Below, in pieces: positions 31,025 to 40,763 of a DNA stretch of 64,000 nt. The stretch covers positions 2,604,001 to 2,668,000 of the forward strand of contig JAPFFF010000016.1 in the NCBI GenBank assembly GCA_039105265.1. Direction: 5' to 3'. Each line of letters opens with the position of its first letter. Within the stretch, counting starts at the first letter, position 1. A program made the translations under genes and the position numbers. The notes below the pieces were generated by a model. That model did no database searches and had not been told where the DNA came from. It worked only from the letters and a program-made list of their open reading frames with translations. This DNA is from Tritrichomonas musculus. Its lineage: Eukaryota > Parabasalia > Tritrichomonadida > Tritrichomonadidae.

Positions 31025-33028
31025 ATGAGTAAATCGTCAATAAAACTTACTGCCGGACAAGTAATGCAAGGCAATAACACGCAAAAATTATTAGGATATT
31101 GTAATAGACTCAACAATGAACTGGGATTCAATATCACTACTACGAATGCTCAGGGAGGATTACTGTCGGATAGAACATATGCCCAATATTTATCGAATGT
31201 TCTAAATGAATTCAATTTTGGTCTTCAAGCAAATGTCGTCAATAGTAATACAATAGAGAGATTCATTCAAAGGTTTCAAGAAGAACATCCTATAGATAGA
31301 CCCTTGACTTATAGTGAAGATTTAGTGGATATGAGCGATTATAGATTCACTTCTTGGATTCAAAATACTGCCCCATTTTATAATGAATTATCCGAGAGAG
31401 TCGACAGAAGAACCCTTGCTTCGTATAAGAAAAAAGCTTTTCCAAGACATATTATTCGTACGGCCATAACTTTACTCAATTCTCATAATTTTGCAGCAAA
31501 TGACAACATCGATCATAGATATATTCGACGTATCAATCTTGAAAGTCTTCAACATTTCGTAAATAGAGTATATTCACATAGGGAAATTCCTTCTAGCGAT
31601 AATAACGTTATTCCTCTTCCTTCTGTCCCTCCATCAAGTCCTCCAGAAACTTCACATAGGGAGCCTCAAGAGTATTCTGGATTATTCTTTAGACTTGGAG
31701 CAGGAGAGACTTTTCCAGAATTAAATCCCTTAAACAAATTGAGAAGACCTCCTTCAACGCCTCAAAATAACAACAACGATAATACAATTTTATTTCAAAA
31801 TCAAATGGCACAACAAGTAAATTTACAGCAATTAGTCGATTATTACAATTCTTTTGCTCAAAATCCTGTAGATATAAATAATATAGCAAACAATGTCCAA
31901 GAAATTCAAAGAATAGCGATTGAATCACTAAGGCATTCACGACAAAGAGTCGGCAGAGTTGGTGGACCAAAACAAGGAATGAATGCATTATGGGATATCG
32001 TTCTTGACAATAAAAAAGACATCAAAAGAAGAAGGAAGGCAATGACCTTTACTGGAGCTCAAGATATTGTTAATAAAAGAAACGCAGCAAATCCTAATAG
32101 CGCCCCATGGTCTGTATCAGATGAAGATGTCAACGGAGATAATATTCCAGATATTATTATTAAAAATGGCAGCAACCATCCAATATACATTAACGGATAC
32201 ACAACAGCAAAGTCCGATTGGCCTGCACGATTTCATTTCTATACAGATTATGATGCAGATGCTAGAAAACAATATAGGAATGAACATGGTGGAAAATCAA
32301 TCACTGTTCCAATATATCTCAAAGAGAAATTAGGATATCAATATAATAATGACCTCAACGGAAATCCACATCATTTAGGTGAAATGACTGGCTACACAAT
32401 GCCTGAATCATGGAGAGATTACAAGTTAGATGGGTACAGTTTCGTTAAGGAGAAGCGAAAGAATGCCTTTGCTAGATTCCGCGATTATGTTGTTAGTCAT
32501 GTTGTTGAAGATGTTATTAACGCTCTTAGGACTCAAAACATACTAGATATCACTCCTAAATTCAAGGCAAGACTAATCATGATGGCTACTTCAAAATTAT
32601 GGAAACACTATATACTTAATACTGTTGCTCAAAAACGTCGTTTCACTTCAACAGAATCAGAAGAGTTCAAGAAATGGTGTAAGAAGAGTGAAGGAAAACG
32701 AATGATTGATGAAGAAGTCTCAAGTCTTTTGCTGCATGTTCTTCATACTAACGGAAATCATTGGACTGTTCAACAAAGAGCACAACTCAGAAATAAGATT
32801 TATAATGATTTCGGGCATGCTATGGTCGCATCAGCTCAAGAAGTCAATGAACGTGAAAGAGAAAATTTGATTCATGATCAGTATACTGGACAAGAAAGAC
32901 AGGGCATGCAGTACGACCATCAAAATGATGATGAAGGAGGTGAATGGCATGATGGTATTGACGCGGAATATAATCAAGAACGTAATGGTGAATGGCATGA
33001 AGATGATGATGAAGCATTCTTACAATAA
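31025..33028 (+). CDS. Polinton protein of unknown function (667 residues)
   Basis: ATG preceded by TAAATCAA, the same leader as the capsid gene at 34623. In order it shows an N-terminal globular region, a Pro/Ser linker (PLPSVPPSSPPETSHREPQ, about residues 200-220) and an Asn/Gln-rich helical stretch. A basic patch follows (KKDIKRRRKAMTFTGAQDIV), then a compact part (IYINGYTTAKSDWPARFHFY; LKEKLGYQYNNDL), and finally an acidic C-terminus with a twice-occurring GEWH motif. I do not recognise a family. Length and position between a small gene and the ATPase suggest a structural or replication protein. A terminal-protein role for primed replication is possible but unsupported. Confidence 0.7.
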   Translation: MSKSSIKLTAGQVMQGNNTQKLLGYCNRLNNELGFNITTTNAQGGLLSDRTYAQYLSNVLNEFNFGLQANVVNSNTIERFIQRFQEEHPIDRPLTYSEDLVDMSDYRFTSWIQNTAPFYNELSERVDRRTLASYKKKAFPRHIIRTAITLLNSHNFAANDNIDHRYIRRINLESLQHFVNRVYSHREIPSSDNNVIPLPSVPPSSPPETSHREPQEYSGLFFRLGAGETFPELNPLNKLRRPPSTPQNNNNDNTILFQNQMAQQVNLQQLVDYYNSFAQNPVDINNIANNVQEIQRIAIESLRHSRQRVGRVGGPKQGMNALWDIVLDNKKDIKRRRKAMTFTGAQDIVNKRNAANPNSAPWSVSDEDVNGDNIPDIIIKNGSNHPIYINGYTTAKSDWPARFHFYTDYDADARKQYRNEHGGKSITVPIYLKEKLGYQYNNDLNGNPHHLGEMTGYTMPESWRDYKLDGYSFVKEKRKNAFARFRDYVVSHVVEDVINALRTQNILDITPKFKARLIMMATSKLWKHYILNTVAQKRRFTSTESEEFKKWCKKSEGKRMIDEEVSSLLLHVLHTNGNHWTVQQRAQLRNKIYNDFGHAMVASAQEVNERERENLIHDQYTGQERQGMQYDHQNDDEGGEWHDGIDAEYNQERNGEWHEDDDEAFLQ

Positions 33029-33072
33029 ACATATCACTCCTAAACATTTTTTTGCAGTCTTTTGGGAATTAA

Positions 33073-33915
33073 ATGAGTTTAAAAGTTGTTGGTATGCCCA
33101 ACCTTGCAAAACAAGTAAATTCTATTGTCTCAGAAACTCTGAAACAAAACGCAAACAATTTATCGGGTGCATTAATAGAGCCCATACACGAAGATATTCA
33201 TATAAAATATAACTCTGTAAATGTCGTTGTAGGCAAACAAAATTCTGGAAAAACCGTAATCGCTCTCCAAGAAATCATCAAAATAAGTCTTCTAGACACG
33301 CATCACTTACTAATCTATATCACGAAAAATGGCGACGAAAACGATAGGAGTTTCCAATCTCTCAAACACCTCATCAAAATGCCATATATTACCGTTTCCG
33401 AGAAGATGGCCGTCGATTTTATCACAGAATTAATTGCTGCAAAAAACCTCTACTATCTTGTCAAGCGAGAAGGATTGGAGGAACGATTAGATGATGGACA
33501 AAAAAATGATATGTTTAAGGTCCTTCACATTACTGATTTCAGCAAAGATTTCCTCCATACATTGATACTTTTCGATGATATTTCAAATAACAAATTATTT
33601 TCGTCCGAAGAATCGTTTTTCTCCCAACAGCTCCGAAGATGCAGACACACAAATATTTCCTACTTTTTATTGATTCAAGGATGGAAAGGCATCAAACCAC
33701 ATATCAAAAATGAGATTACAACTTTGTTCGTTTTCCCTTGCTTCAACCGTCAACAACTACACTATATTTATTCCCAATCAGCAAGTAATTTGGACTTTGA
33801 GGAGTTCTACAATTTGTATAGGCAATTGTCTGAAGAAAAAAATTACAATCCAGATTCTCATTCCTGTCTAATTGTTCAGGTATCAGAAGGGGGAGAAACT
33901 TCTATTTCCATCTGA
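33073..33915 (+). CDS. Polinton packaging ATPase (FtsK/HerA A32-like)
   Basis: 280 residues. The Walker A loop VVVGKQNSGKTVIALQEII lies at about residues 52-70. The Walker B strand LHTLILFDDISNNKLF is at about 160-175, and RRCRHTNISYFLLIQGWKGI (about 190-210) resembles the sensor/arginine region of A32-like genome-packaging ATPases. Such enzymes pump DNA into preformed capsids in Polintons and related large-virus lineages. Its 3' end overlaps the convergent coiled-coil gene by about 40 bases, indicating compact packing. ATG at 33073 is the first in frame and fits the family length. Confidence 0.85.
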   Translation: MSLKVVGMPNLAKQVNSIVSETLKQNANNLSGALIEPIHEDIHIKYNSVNVVVGKQNSGKTVIALQEIIKISLLDTHHLLIYITKNGDENDRSFQSLKHLIKMPYITVSEKMAVDFITELIAAKNLYYLVKREGLEERLDDGQKNDMFKVLHITDFSKDFLHTLILFDDISNNKLFSSEESFFSQQLRRCRHTNISYFLLIQGWKGIKPHIKNEITTLFVFPCFNRQQLHYIYSQSASNLDFEEFYNLYRQLSEEKNYNPDSHSCLIVQVSEGGETSISI

Positions 33916-34232
33916 GGATTTAAGAAATGTATGATGTTATTTATTGTTTCTTTCATTTGCAGTATCTCTTTTTTTAGTTCATCTAGCTCGTTGTCAATAT
34001 CAGATTGTGAATTTTGCTTCATTTTTTTGAGGCTCAACACATTCTTGATTCTCGTTATTCGATACCCTTTTATGAGATATAATTTATTGAGTTTATGCGT
34101 CGTAAGTTTATCCATCTCTTCTTTATTCTTGTTATAGTATAAATTGAATTCATCAACTGTATCAAACTCTTTTGTATGCTTTGAGATAGGCTCGATTACT
34201 TTGATGTCGTTCATTTCCTTTTCAATAAACAC
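33876..34232 (-). CDS. Small coiled-coil Polinton protein
   Basis: 118 residues from ATG (MNDIKVIEPI after an initial MFIEKE). The C-terminal half is a clear coiled coil (IDNELDELKKEILQMKETIN). The N-terminal part has a conserved-looking DEFNLYYNKNKEEMDKL and a basic RITRIKNVLSLKKMK. No known domain. The upstream sequence AAAAGGAAATG is shared with the neighbouring minus-strand gene at 34552; if that marks the start, M6 (34217) is used instead of M1. It is convergent with the ATPase gene. Probably a minor structural or assembly factor, by position only. Confidence 0.6.
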   Translation of the reverse strand: MFIEKEMNDIKVIEPISKHTKEFDTVDEFNLYYNKNKEEMDKLTTHKLNKLYLIKGYRITRIKNVLSLKKMKQNSQSDIDNELDELKKEILQMKETINNIIHFLNPQMEIEVSPPSDT

Positions 34233-34246
34233 AAATAAAATTCATC

Positions 34247-34552
34247 TTACTTCAACAAAGGAATATCAAATCTTCCTGGATTAGTTACAGGCCCGCTAAT
34301 AGGCTGAGACCAACTATTATTTGTCTGTCTTATACCTGCGCCATTTACTCCCAAAGACTTATTCCCAGCAAATTTTCCTGCATAATCGCCTATTTTATTG
34401 ATTACATTTCCTACAGGTCCGCCTATCGCCCCGCCTAGTACTGGAGCGACTTTTGACACAATTTCAGCACCTTTTTTCAGTACCGGTAATGCTTTTCCGA
34501 TTACATTTTTTGCTCCGTTAATGATGTTTTTAAACCAACTTCCGAATGCCAT
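34247..34552 (-). CDS. Small hydrophobic, glycine-rich amphipathic Polinton protein
   Basis: 101 residues. The N-terminus is an amphipathic helix (GSWFKNIINGAKNVIGKALP). A glycine/valine-rich segment follows (VAPVLGGAIGGPVGNVINKI), then a polar tail with GPVTNPGRFDIPLLK. Size, composition and position next to the capsid gene resemble membrane-active minor capsid proteins such as adenovirus protein VI; that comparison is an inference. It has the AAAAGGAAATG leader. The spaced residues W, K, A, N, K, A and P match the N-terminus of the 80-residue host protein found twice in this window. No signal peptide. Confidence 0.65.
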   Translation of the reverse strand: MAFGSWFKNIINGAKNVIGKALPVLKKGAEIVSKVAPVLGGAIGGPVGNVINKIGDYAGKFAGNKSLGVNGAGIRQTNNSWSQPISGPVTNPGRFDIPLLK

Positions 34553-34622
34553 TTCCTTTTAAGTAAAATGTTCATATAACAAACTTTACAACTCCTTTAT
34601 TGTCATTTTTATATTAAATCAA

Positions 34623-36512
34623 ATGACCTACTACAACGCACAGACCAAAAATTTAGGAAATGATGAAGGCGATGTTCTCTCATTTTTCCAGTCAAAATTA
34701 CGAAATCTCATTCAAAGAAACGGAGGAGATAATACATTTTCTTTCGTCATGGAGGAGTTCAAAGACAAAGACGCCCCACTCCCAGTCGGCACAAAAACAC
34801 GTATCAAATTATCTCATTCCGGCCATACAATCACCCAAATTGAAAAGTCTTTTACCACAATTCTCCTTGATTTCATCATTAAATTGTCCCAGCCCATTGA
34901 CGTATCTGCAGACACAAATGGATTGATGAAAATATTTGTCGGATTCAAGAATGCTGTAGAATTTTATGAAGATTGTCGCTTCTGGATAAATGATAAACTC
35001 TTAGGCGCATATCGACAAGACGAACTCCAAAGAGAATCTTTTGCCTATAACTCCATCAAACCTCGTGATGCAAAAGCAACATCAAAATATTCTCATTCTA
35101 CTTGGGAAAATGTCAGTCAATTCTCCCCATCTGTTTGCGGTTGTTATGTCGATTTAAAGGATATTGCTGATGGACAACCACATAAATTTACCATTGAATT
35201 AACCATCCCATTTGTCGACCAACTGGCTCTTCAGGCATGGCAGTTATATCCAAACGCAATTTGCGGAGAGATAGAAGAAGAGGTCAAAACATCTTTACGC
35301 GCTCTTGTCTGGGCACAAATCAATCCAAATATCGTTAAGGAAACTCTACAATTTTTGGAAGACAAAGAAATTGCCGAAGAAATGCCTGCTGTCATCCCAA
35401 TCTCAAGAAAATTCACTCAAATAGGCCGTCCGTCTGTCATAGTGTCTCATTATTCTGCCAAACCAACTCCTTCCCAAAAACTTCATATCGAGTACCAAAG
35501 ATACAAAGGCGCAAATGTATATGATGACGATGTTTTGGAACATCCAATAATCAATTTCGGATATACTGACGAAGAATTTACAAAATATGGAGTTTCAAGA
35601 GATGATGTCAATAAAAGAGAATTTGCAGAATTAATCGCAGCAGCTAATCCAGACAAACCATTGGATCCAGGAGATACTGTCAAAATTATCAAAAGTGAAT
35701 TGAAAGGCGCCTTACTTGCCACAACAAAATCGGACAATATTAATCTCAAAACAGAGAAAATTACTTTGGATGTCCTTGGAGGAACTATTCAATTGGGTCG
35801 TTCAAATTTGGCAGGTTTTGGCCTCAAACAAGATGTTTATCAAGGACTTGTCAGAGAATTACAAACTCCTTTATTGATTCCATCTCAGGAACTTACAAGA
35901 GAAATATTCGAAGGAACTGCCAAAGTAAACGGTCTCGAAATCAGTAAGTCAATTCCATTGAGAAATGCGACAAATATCACAATGATGTTTCCAAAATCTC
36001 CTGCTGACATTACTTGTTTCGACAATATTATGTATCAAAATGTCCAGCTTGTAGTCAATAAAAGAACATACCCAGACACAGAATTTGCCAATACTTGTGC
36101 TGCAAGATTTTATCAACATCAGCTTATCGCAAACGAACTAGATGGAGCCTTAGAAGCCACACAAGAATTTGAAGACTCTTTCACACAGCCATTAAACGAC
36201 CCAGCAACAGGAAAAAGATATACAAATTGCCGCTCAGACGGAACATCTTTTGGTATAAACTTCCAACTTGAAAGGAGTAATGCAGGCTATGTATTTGACG
36301 GAATAGACACAGGAAGTACTTCAATAACCGTTACGTTCAGAGGTCAGCCAATGTATCGTGGCGATGATGACACATACTTTATTCCCGACCCAGAATATCC
36401 CAATATGCATCCTCCCAGTCCGGAAGCCTGGATCTGTTCTGATACATATTTCACTTGGAGCGTTAATGGAGTCGAATATTATCCTAATTCAGTACCACAA
36501 GGCTACGAGTAA
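34623..36512 (+). CDS. Probable Polinton major capsid protein
   Basis: 629 residues, the usual size of Polinton double-jelly-roll major capsid proteins. It is the largest non-enzymatic, non-fibre gene next to the packaging ATPase. It is rich in beta-strand-like segments (FTTILLDFIIKLSQPIDV, HKFTIELTIPFVDQLALQAW, TNITMMFPKSPADITCFDNI, STSITVTFRGQPMYRG). It shows the two-halves layout expected of a double jelly roll. It is preceded by TAAATCAA directly before the ATG. The call rests on size, context and strand pattern rather than on a decisive motif. An independent capsid assignment by structure prediction is needed to be sure. Confidence 0.7.
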   Translation: MTYYNAQTKNLGNDEGDVLSFFQSKLRNLIQRNGGDNTFSFVMEEFKDKDAPLPVGTKTRIKLSHSGHTITQIEKSFTTILLDFIIKLSQPIDVSADTNGLMKIFVGFKNAVEFYEDCRFWINDKLLGAYRQDELQRESFAYNSIKPRDAKATSKYSHSTWENVSQFSPSVCGCYVDLKDIADGQPHKFTIELTIPFVDQLALQAWQLYPNAICGEIEEEVKTSLRALVWAQINPNIVKETLQFLEDKEIAEEMPAVIPISRKFTQIGRPSVIVSHYSAKPTPSQKLHIEYQRYKGANVYDDDVLEHPIINFGYTDEEFTKYGVSRDDVNKREFAELIAAANPDKPLDPGDTVKIIKSELKGALLATTKSDNINLKTEKITLDVLGGTIQLGRSNLAGFGLKQDVYQGLVRELQTPLLIPSQELTREIFEGTAKVNGLEISKSIPLRNATNITMMFPKSPADITCFDNIMYQNVQLVVNKRTYPDTEFANTCAARFYQHQLIANELDGALEATQEFEDSFTQPLNDPATGKRYTNCRSDGTSFGINFQLERSNAGYVFDGIDTGSTSITVTFRGQPMYRGDDDTYFIPDPEYPNMHPPSPEAWICSDTYFTWSVNGVEYYPNSVPQGYE

Positions 36513-36540
36513 AAAAACAGTAAAAAAATATTTTTTTGTA

Positions 36541-36873
36541 TCAATACTCTAACTTCAAGAAAACAGTGAAGTTATCAGGCTTTATTTCATTCCCTTCTGC
36601 GTCTGTAAACCATATCCTAAACTCTCTTCTTGTCCCAACAAATTCGTATTTCCTATTATCGTCTGGAGGAGTCAAATTAGCGTACCAGACAAGAGAATCT
36701 TCGTACTCATCTCTTTGAATAAATGAAGCGTGCATTTCTGTTTCTCCGTCCAGATATCCATTACAGGTAGCTCGACAATATTGGAAGGAAATATATCGTT
36801 TATTCAATGAATTTGTGAATTCTGAGGGCAAAATATTGTTGTATTTCTTGGTAATGAAGTATGTCTTGGGCAT
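36541..36873 (-). CDS. Small beta-rich Polinton protein
   Basis: 110 residues (MPKTYFITKKYNNILPSEF to NFTVFLKLEY). Beta-strand-like segments, with several aromatic residues and a Cys pair (QYCRATCNGYLDG). It lies convergent to the capsid gene and divergent from the fibre-like gene, 14 bases from that gene's ATG. It could be a minor capsid or penton-like jelly roll by context, though it is short for that. No domain recognised. Confidence 0.6.
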   Translation of the reverse strand: MPKTYFITKKYNNILPSEFTNSLNKRYISFQYCRATCNGYLDGETEMHASFIQRDEYEDSLVWYANLTPPDDNRKYEFVGTRREFRIWFTDAEGNEIKPDNFTVFLKLEY

Positions 36874-36887
36874 TTATTTATTATAAA

Positions 36888-39800
36888 ATGACTGCAATAC
36901 TGACTAAACAGAACGCTTTAGATGGTGCGTTTATAGGTGGTTCAAAGAATCCTTCCTCAATAAACTGTGATGAAATAAGCGCCGAAACAGCTGATATCGA
37001 ACAAGATTTGACCGTTGGAGGAGATATAAATTTGGGAGGAATCTCTCTGAAATCTCAGCTCATTAATCATGCGCAAGCTCTGAGCGTTATATCGAGTGAT
37101 ATAAACGATCATGAAGAACGAATAACTTCTTTGGAAATGTCCCCTGGCTCAGTTAATGAATTATCATATGAAGATGGTCTTGACGCCTATTCCCTTGATT
37201 TAAACTCCTTGTCGAAAAAAGAAAATGACGAATACAATATATTGGAAATCAAAATAGATATTCCATCTGACTATTCAGGAAATGTTTTTACAATAAACTG
37301 TTCAACGTTTGGGGAAGCAAAAATAGACACAAAAACAGGCAAATTTACGAATCCCAAAATCGACTCAAATAACGCAATTTCCTATATTGAAAACGAATTA
37401 TCCGCCCGAATTTATATGAGTAAGGAATCTCTTGATAATCCTTTTGACCTCTTTACTTCTGGTTTCATGAAAATAAACTTTACAGGAAAGGTGAAGCAAT
37501 ATATTTCAAACAAGGAATCTGGACTCATAAATATCAAATGTAATAATGTCGATGCAGAAAATTGTCTCAAACTTTATACTTCTCCTTTACCGAATTTCTA
37601 TGAGATGAAGTCGTTCGGCTCCGTAGGAGACTCTTGCAAAGCAAGCGGGACCACAGAAAATGAACAATATTATTATGCTGATTGGGGCTATATTCCGGGA
37701 ACAGAAGAATTTGACAAGCTCCTAGATGGACAAACTTTTGAGTTCCATGATGAGGTATTTGGTACAGATTTCAAACTCACAAAGCAAAATAATGAATGGG
37801 TCGGCAATAATTTGTCATACAATATTCCTGGCTCCAAATCAATCAAAGGAGAAACTGAGTTCTTCAAACATACATATCAAGGAATTTTCATTGAGCAAAA
37901 CGACACAAATCGATACGTCCTAAGGAATTGGATACATAATTATTCCGACAAAAATCCTTTTGAAGTCATTGTTGAGAAAGGGCTTTGTACATTTAACGAT
38001 TGCGAAGTGGCAAAATACGAAGATAAAGACGGATATTGGAGTGTTCTACTGAAATGTACCAAGAAAGAGTCATGCAATTTTTCGGCAAGTCTAAATATAA
38101 ACGGAATAGAATATACCTCTGAATTTGGGTATTCTCATAGCAGTTATGAGTCAGAATCGTGCTATAAAGTTGTTTCAGAAAATTGTTATAAATATATTCC
38201 TTTCCACTACAATAGCCGAATAGATATTGGGAATCCTCCTTACGGCCTGATACTTTATATGCCCTCTGACAAAGAAGTAATTTTTCCGATACCAGATGTT
38301 TCGTATAAAGAAGGAGGAAATACTTTTGAGTTTCTAGCAGGATGTGGGTATTATTCTGTCGTACCAAGACCTGAAGCATGCAGTACTTTATACACAAACT
38401 GTAATATACAGACTTCTGGCGTCGTTATTGGAGAAAATATTGAGTCTCATCTTTTTGTTCTAAATTCTTTGGGAAATACAGTAGATATAGCAAATAATAG
38501 AATATCTGAGCTGCAAAATCTTTATTCAAACCTCCAAAAACAACTAAACGATATGAAAAACAAGACAAATTGGTTTAATTATATCAAAGATGTTGTGTGT
38601 ATAGCTGGTGCCACAGTTAATTTTGTCGGCGGTCCAAAGGCGCTTTTATCGTTGGCGGCAGAGGGAATATCAAAGGTAAAAAGATTTTGTTTTGCTGGTG
38701 AAGAGGTTTCGGAAGGAGCGGAGGCAATAGTTCGGGACGTTGATGTTCTTGCTGCTCCAAGAGAGATTCGAACTGCGCTGGAATTTATTGAAGAAATAGA
38801 GGCGTTTGACAAGAAATGTTTCCGATATCTTTGTTATGGAGTTGATGACAATGAGGAGATTAAAATAGACGGAGAGTATGAAGATTTTCGAATAAATGTT
38901 CCGTATTTAGATGTATATGCAGAAAATTGTCCTTCAGCTGTTTGGATTATGTCGATGACAAGAGAACAGAAACCGATTTTGTTGGGTGAAGAACTGACTA
39001 ACAAACAATTGATTACAGCAAAGGCAGTCAAAAAATTGATAGATAATCATATGAAACAGCTCAAAACAGTCGATTTATCGGGATATATTTCAAAGGAAGA
39101 AGCGGATGGAAAATATGCGTTAAAAACAGATATATTATCAACTGAGAAAATAACTCAAGAATTATCAATCGCTACAAAATTCGTAAATGGAACAACAAAT
39201 GATGAGGATAAAAGAACTTATATCACAAATTTGGATAGAGATTTATGCAACATATTAAAGAAATCATCACTTTTTGTGAAAGGCTCTTGTGATAATGAAG
39301 ATATTTCAGGAGAATATTTGTATGATAGTGAAGACGCGGAATATTATCATTACAAGAAAGGCGAAAATACTTTTTCTATATACTTTTTCTATTACGGTGG
39401 AACATTCAGATATAACGGAAATTATGTTGTGGACCTAGAGTCTGTAAGTTATTCATACGAACCTGAAGTTTATGGCGAATATTGTATTCCAAATATAAAT
39501 TTCGTAAAAAATAATTTTGCTCAGAAAAGTGAATTGACCCGTGCTATTGACCAAGTGAAAAGTGAGATTCCTGAACCTGTCGACTTATCGGGTTATGTGG
39601 CAAAAAATAATGATGGTTCATTATCGATATCTACTACTTTTACAAATAATTCTCCATCGCTAATAGTGAATAATCCATATTATCCAGATATAAGATTATG
39701 TAACGAAAATAGTTATGTCACATTAAGATATGCGCCTTATACCGAAGAATTTATGATACAATATAAAGATGTTGATATGATAAACTGCACATATAAATCT

Positions 39801-40763
39801 CAAAAATATAAAACTACAATAAAAGACCAGTTAGTAGTTGCTGGACGAGTTATGATAAAAGGTTCTGACTTAAATATATTTGATATTTATTCATCAAGTT
39901 CAGCAAAACAAGCGCTTATAAATTTTGGATTAGATTTGGCAAATAAGAGCGAAATATTGTATGAATTAAAAAATAATATTCCAAAATTATCGTTATACCT
40001 GAATAGTTCAAAAATAATAGCGATTAATAAAGATAAAGTAGAAATAAGCACTGATTTGTACAAAAATGACGATAAATATTTAACGGAATCAGAATGTGAT
40101 GGAAAATATGCTTTGACAACAGAGTTGGCCCTTGCTATTGAGCAAGTGAAGAGTTCATTAAATGATTATATCAATAAGAATGACTTAATTGAAAGTGTTT
40201 TATTTGACAACGATGGAAATATAGATAATATGGATGTATTATTAATGAAGACATCTAGTAATTGTACATCAACAAATCTATCATTACAATTATACCAAAC
40301 CTTACATACAAAAATAACAAATTTACACAAATCAAACACGACCATTACTCATTATGCCCCAATAGAAGCGGGCGAAGAAATATCGGACTATAAGATTGGA
40401 AAACCAGTATTTTTATCAGGTCATGTGTATAAAAGAGACCAACAAAAAAATATGTTCGTCAGTTCGACTGCAGAAGACACCACAGACTGTATTTGCTCAG
40501 TAATCATAGACGGTTCATGGAAGGAATTTGTTGGTGTCATTGTAGAGGTAGATTCAGAAAACGGATGCGTCAAATTCGCTTCACACGGAGACTATTTATT
40601 TTATGTCGATGACGCCAATTTGTATCAAATAGGAGATGTAATTCTATATGATGGAAGGATTTTAGACGAAGATTTAGGAATGACTTTGAAGATTCAACAA
40701 AGTATTGTGGGAACAGTCAGTGCAAAAATAAACGAACATATATTGGCTATTTTCAAATCTTAA
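36888..40763 (+). CDS. Polinton fibre-like protein (about 1291 residues)
   Basis: ATG at 36888 (MTAILTKQNALDGAFIGGSK) is preferred over an earlier in-frame ATG at 36861 that would overlap the divergent gene. The N-terminus has the INLGGISLKSQLINHAQAL type seen at fibre attachment regions. The C-terminal half repeats tail-fibre phrases: LSGYISKEEADGKYALKTDI, VDLSGYVAKNN, ESECDGKYALTTELALAIEQ. The middle has a coiled coil (NRISELQNLYSNLQKQLNDM) followed by a hydrophobic stretch (VVCIAGATVNFVGGPKALLS). The first half is Cys-rich. These are features of trimeric phage and virus fibres; a host- or partner-binding role is inferred. The repeats come from pattern recognition, not from a search. Confidence 0.7.
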   Translation: MTAILTKQNALDGAFIGGSKNPSSINCDEISAETADIEQDLTVGGDINLGGISLKSQLINHAQALSVISSDINDHEERITSLEMSPGSVNELSYEDGLDAYSLDLNSLSKKENDEYNILEIKIDIPSDYSGNVFTINCSTFGEAKIDTKTGKFTNPKIDSNNAISYIENELSARIYMSKESLDNPFDLFTSGFMKINFTGKVKQYISNKESGLINIKCNNVDAENCLKLYTSPLPNFYEMKSFGSVGDSCKASGTTENEQYYYADWGYIPGTEEFDKLLDGQTFEFHDEVFGTDFKLTKQNNEWVGNNLSYNIPGSKSIKGETEFFKHTYQGIFIEQNDTNRYVLRNWIHNYSDKNPFEVIVEKGLCTFNDCEVAKYEDKDGYWSVLLKCTKKESCNFSASLNINGIEYTSEFGYSHSSYESESCYKVVSENCYKYIPFHYNSRIDIGNPPYGLILYMPSDKEVIFPIPDVSYKEGGNTFEFLAGCGYYSVVPRPEACSTLYTNCNIQTSGVVIGENIESHLFVLNSLGNTVDIANNRISELQNLYSNLQKQLNDMKNKTNWFNYIKDVVCIAGATVNFVGGPKALLSLAAEGISKVKRFCFAGEEVSEGAEAIVRDVDVLAAPREIRTALEFIEEIEAFDKKCFRYLCYGVDDNEEIKIDGEYEDFRINVPYLDVYAENCPSAVWIMSMTREQKPILLGEELTNKQLITAKAVKKLIDNHMKQLKTVDLSGYISKEEADGKYALKTDILSTEKITQELSIATKFVNGTTNDEDKRTYITNLDRDLCNILKKSSLFVKGSCDNEDISGEYLYDSEDAEYYHYKKGENTFSIYFFYYGGTFRYNGNYVVDLESVSYSYEPEVYGEYCIPNINFVKNNFAQKSELTRAIDQVKSEIPEPVDLSGYVAKNNDGSLSISTTFTNNSPSLIVNNPYYPDIRLCNENSYVTLRYAPYTEEFMIQYKDVDMINCTYKSQKYKTTIKDQLVVAGRVMIKGSDLNIFDIYSSSSAKQALINFGLDLANKSEILYELKNNIPKLSLYLNSSKIIAINKDKVEISTDLYKNDDKYLTESECDGKYALTTELALAIEQVKSSLNDYINKNDLIESVLFDNDGNIDNMDVLLMKTSSNCTSTNLSLQLYQTLHTKITNLHKSNTTITHYAPIEAGEEISDYKIGKPVFLSGHVYKRDQQKNMFVSSTAEDTTDCICSVIIDGSWKEFVGVIVEVDSENGCVKFASHGDYLFYVDDANLYQIGDVILYDGRILDEDLGMTLKIQQSIVGTVSAKINEHILAIFKS

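Noticed and set aside
32640-32790. Adenovirus-type protease signature (HW) in the 667-residue Polinton protein
   Set aside because: An HW pair is present, but no properly spaced downstream Gln/Cys catalytic context is seen.
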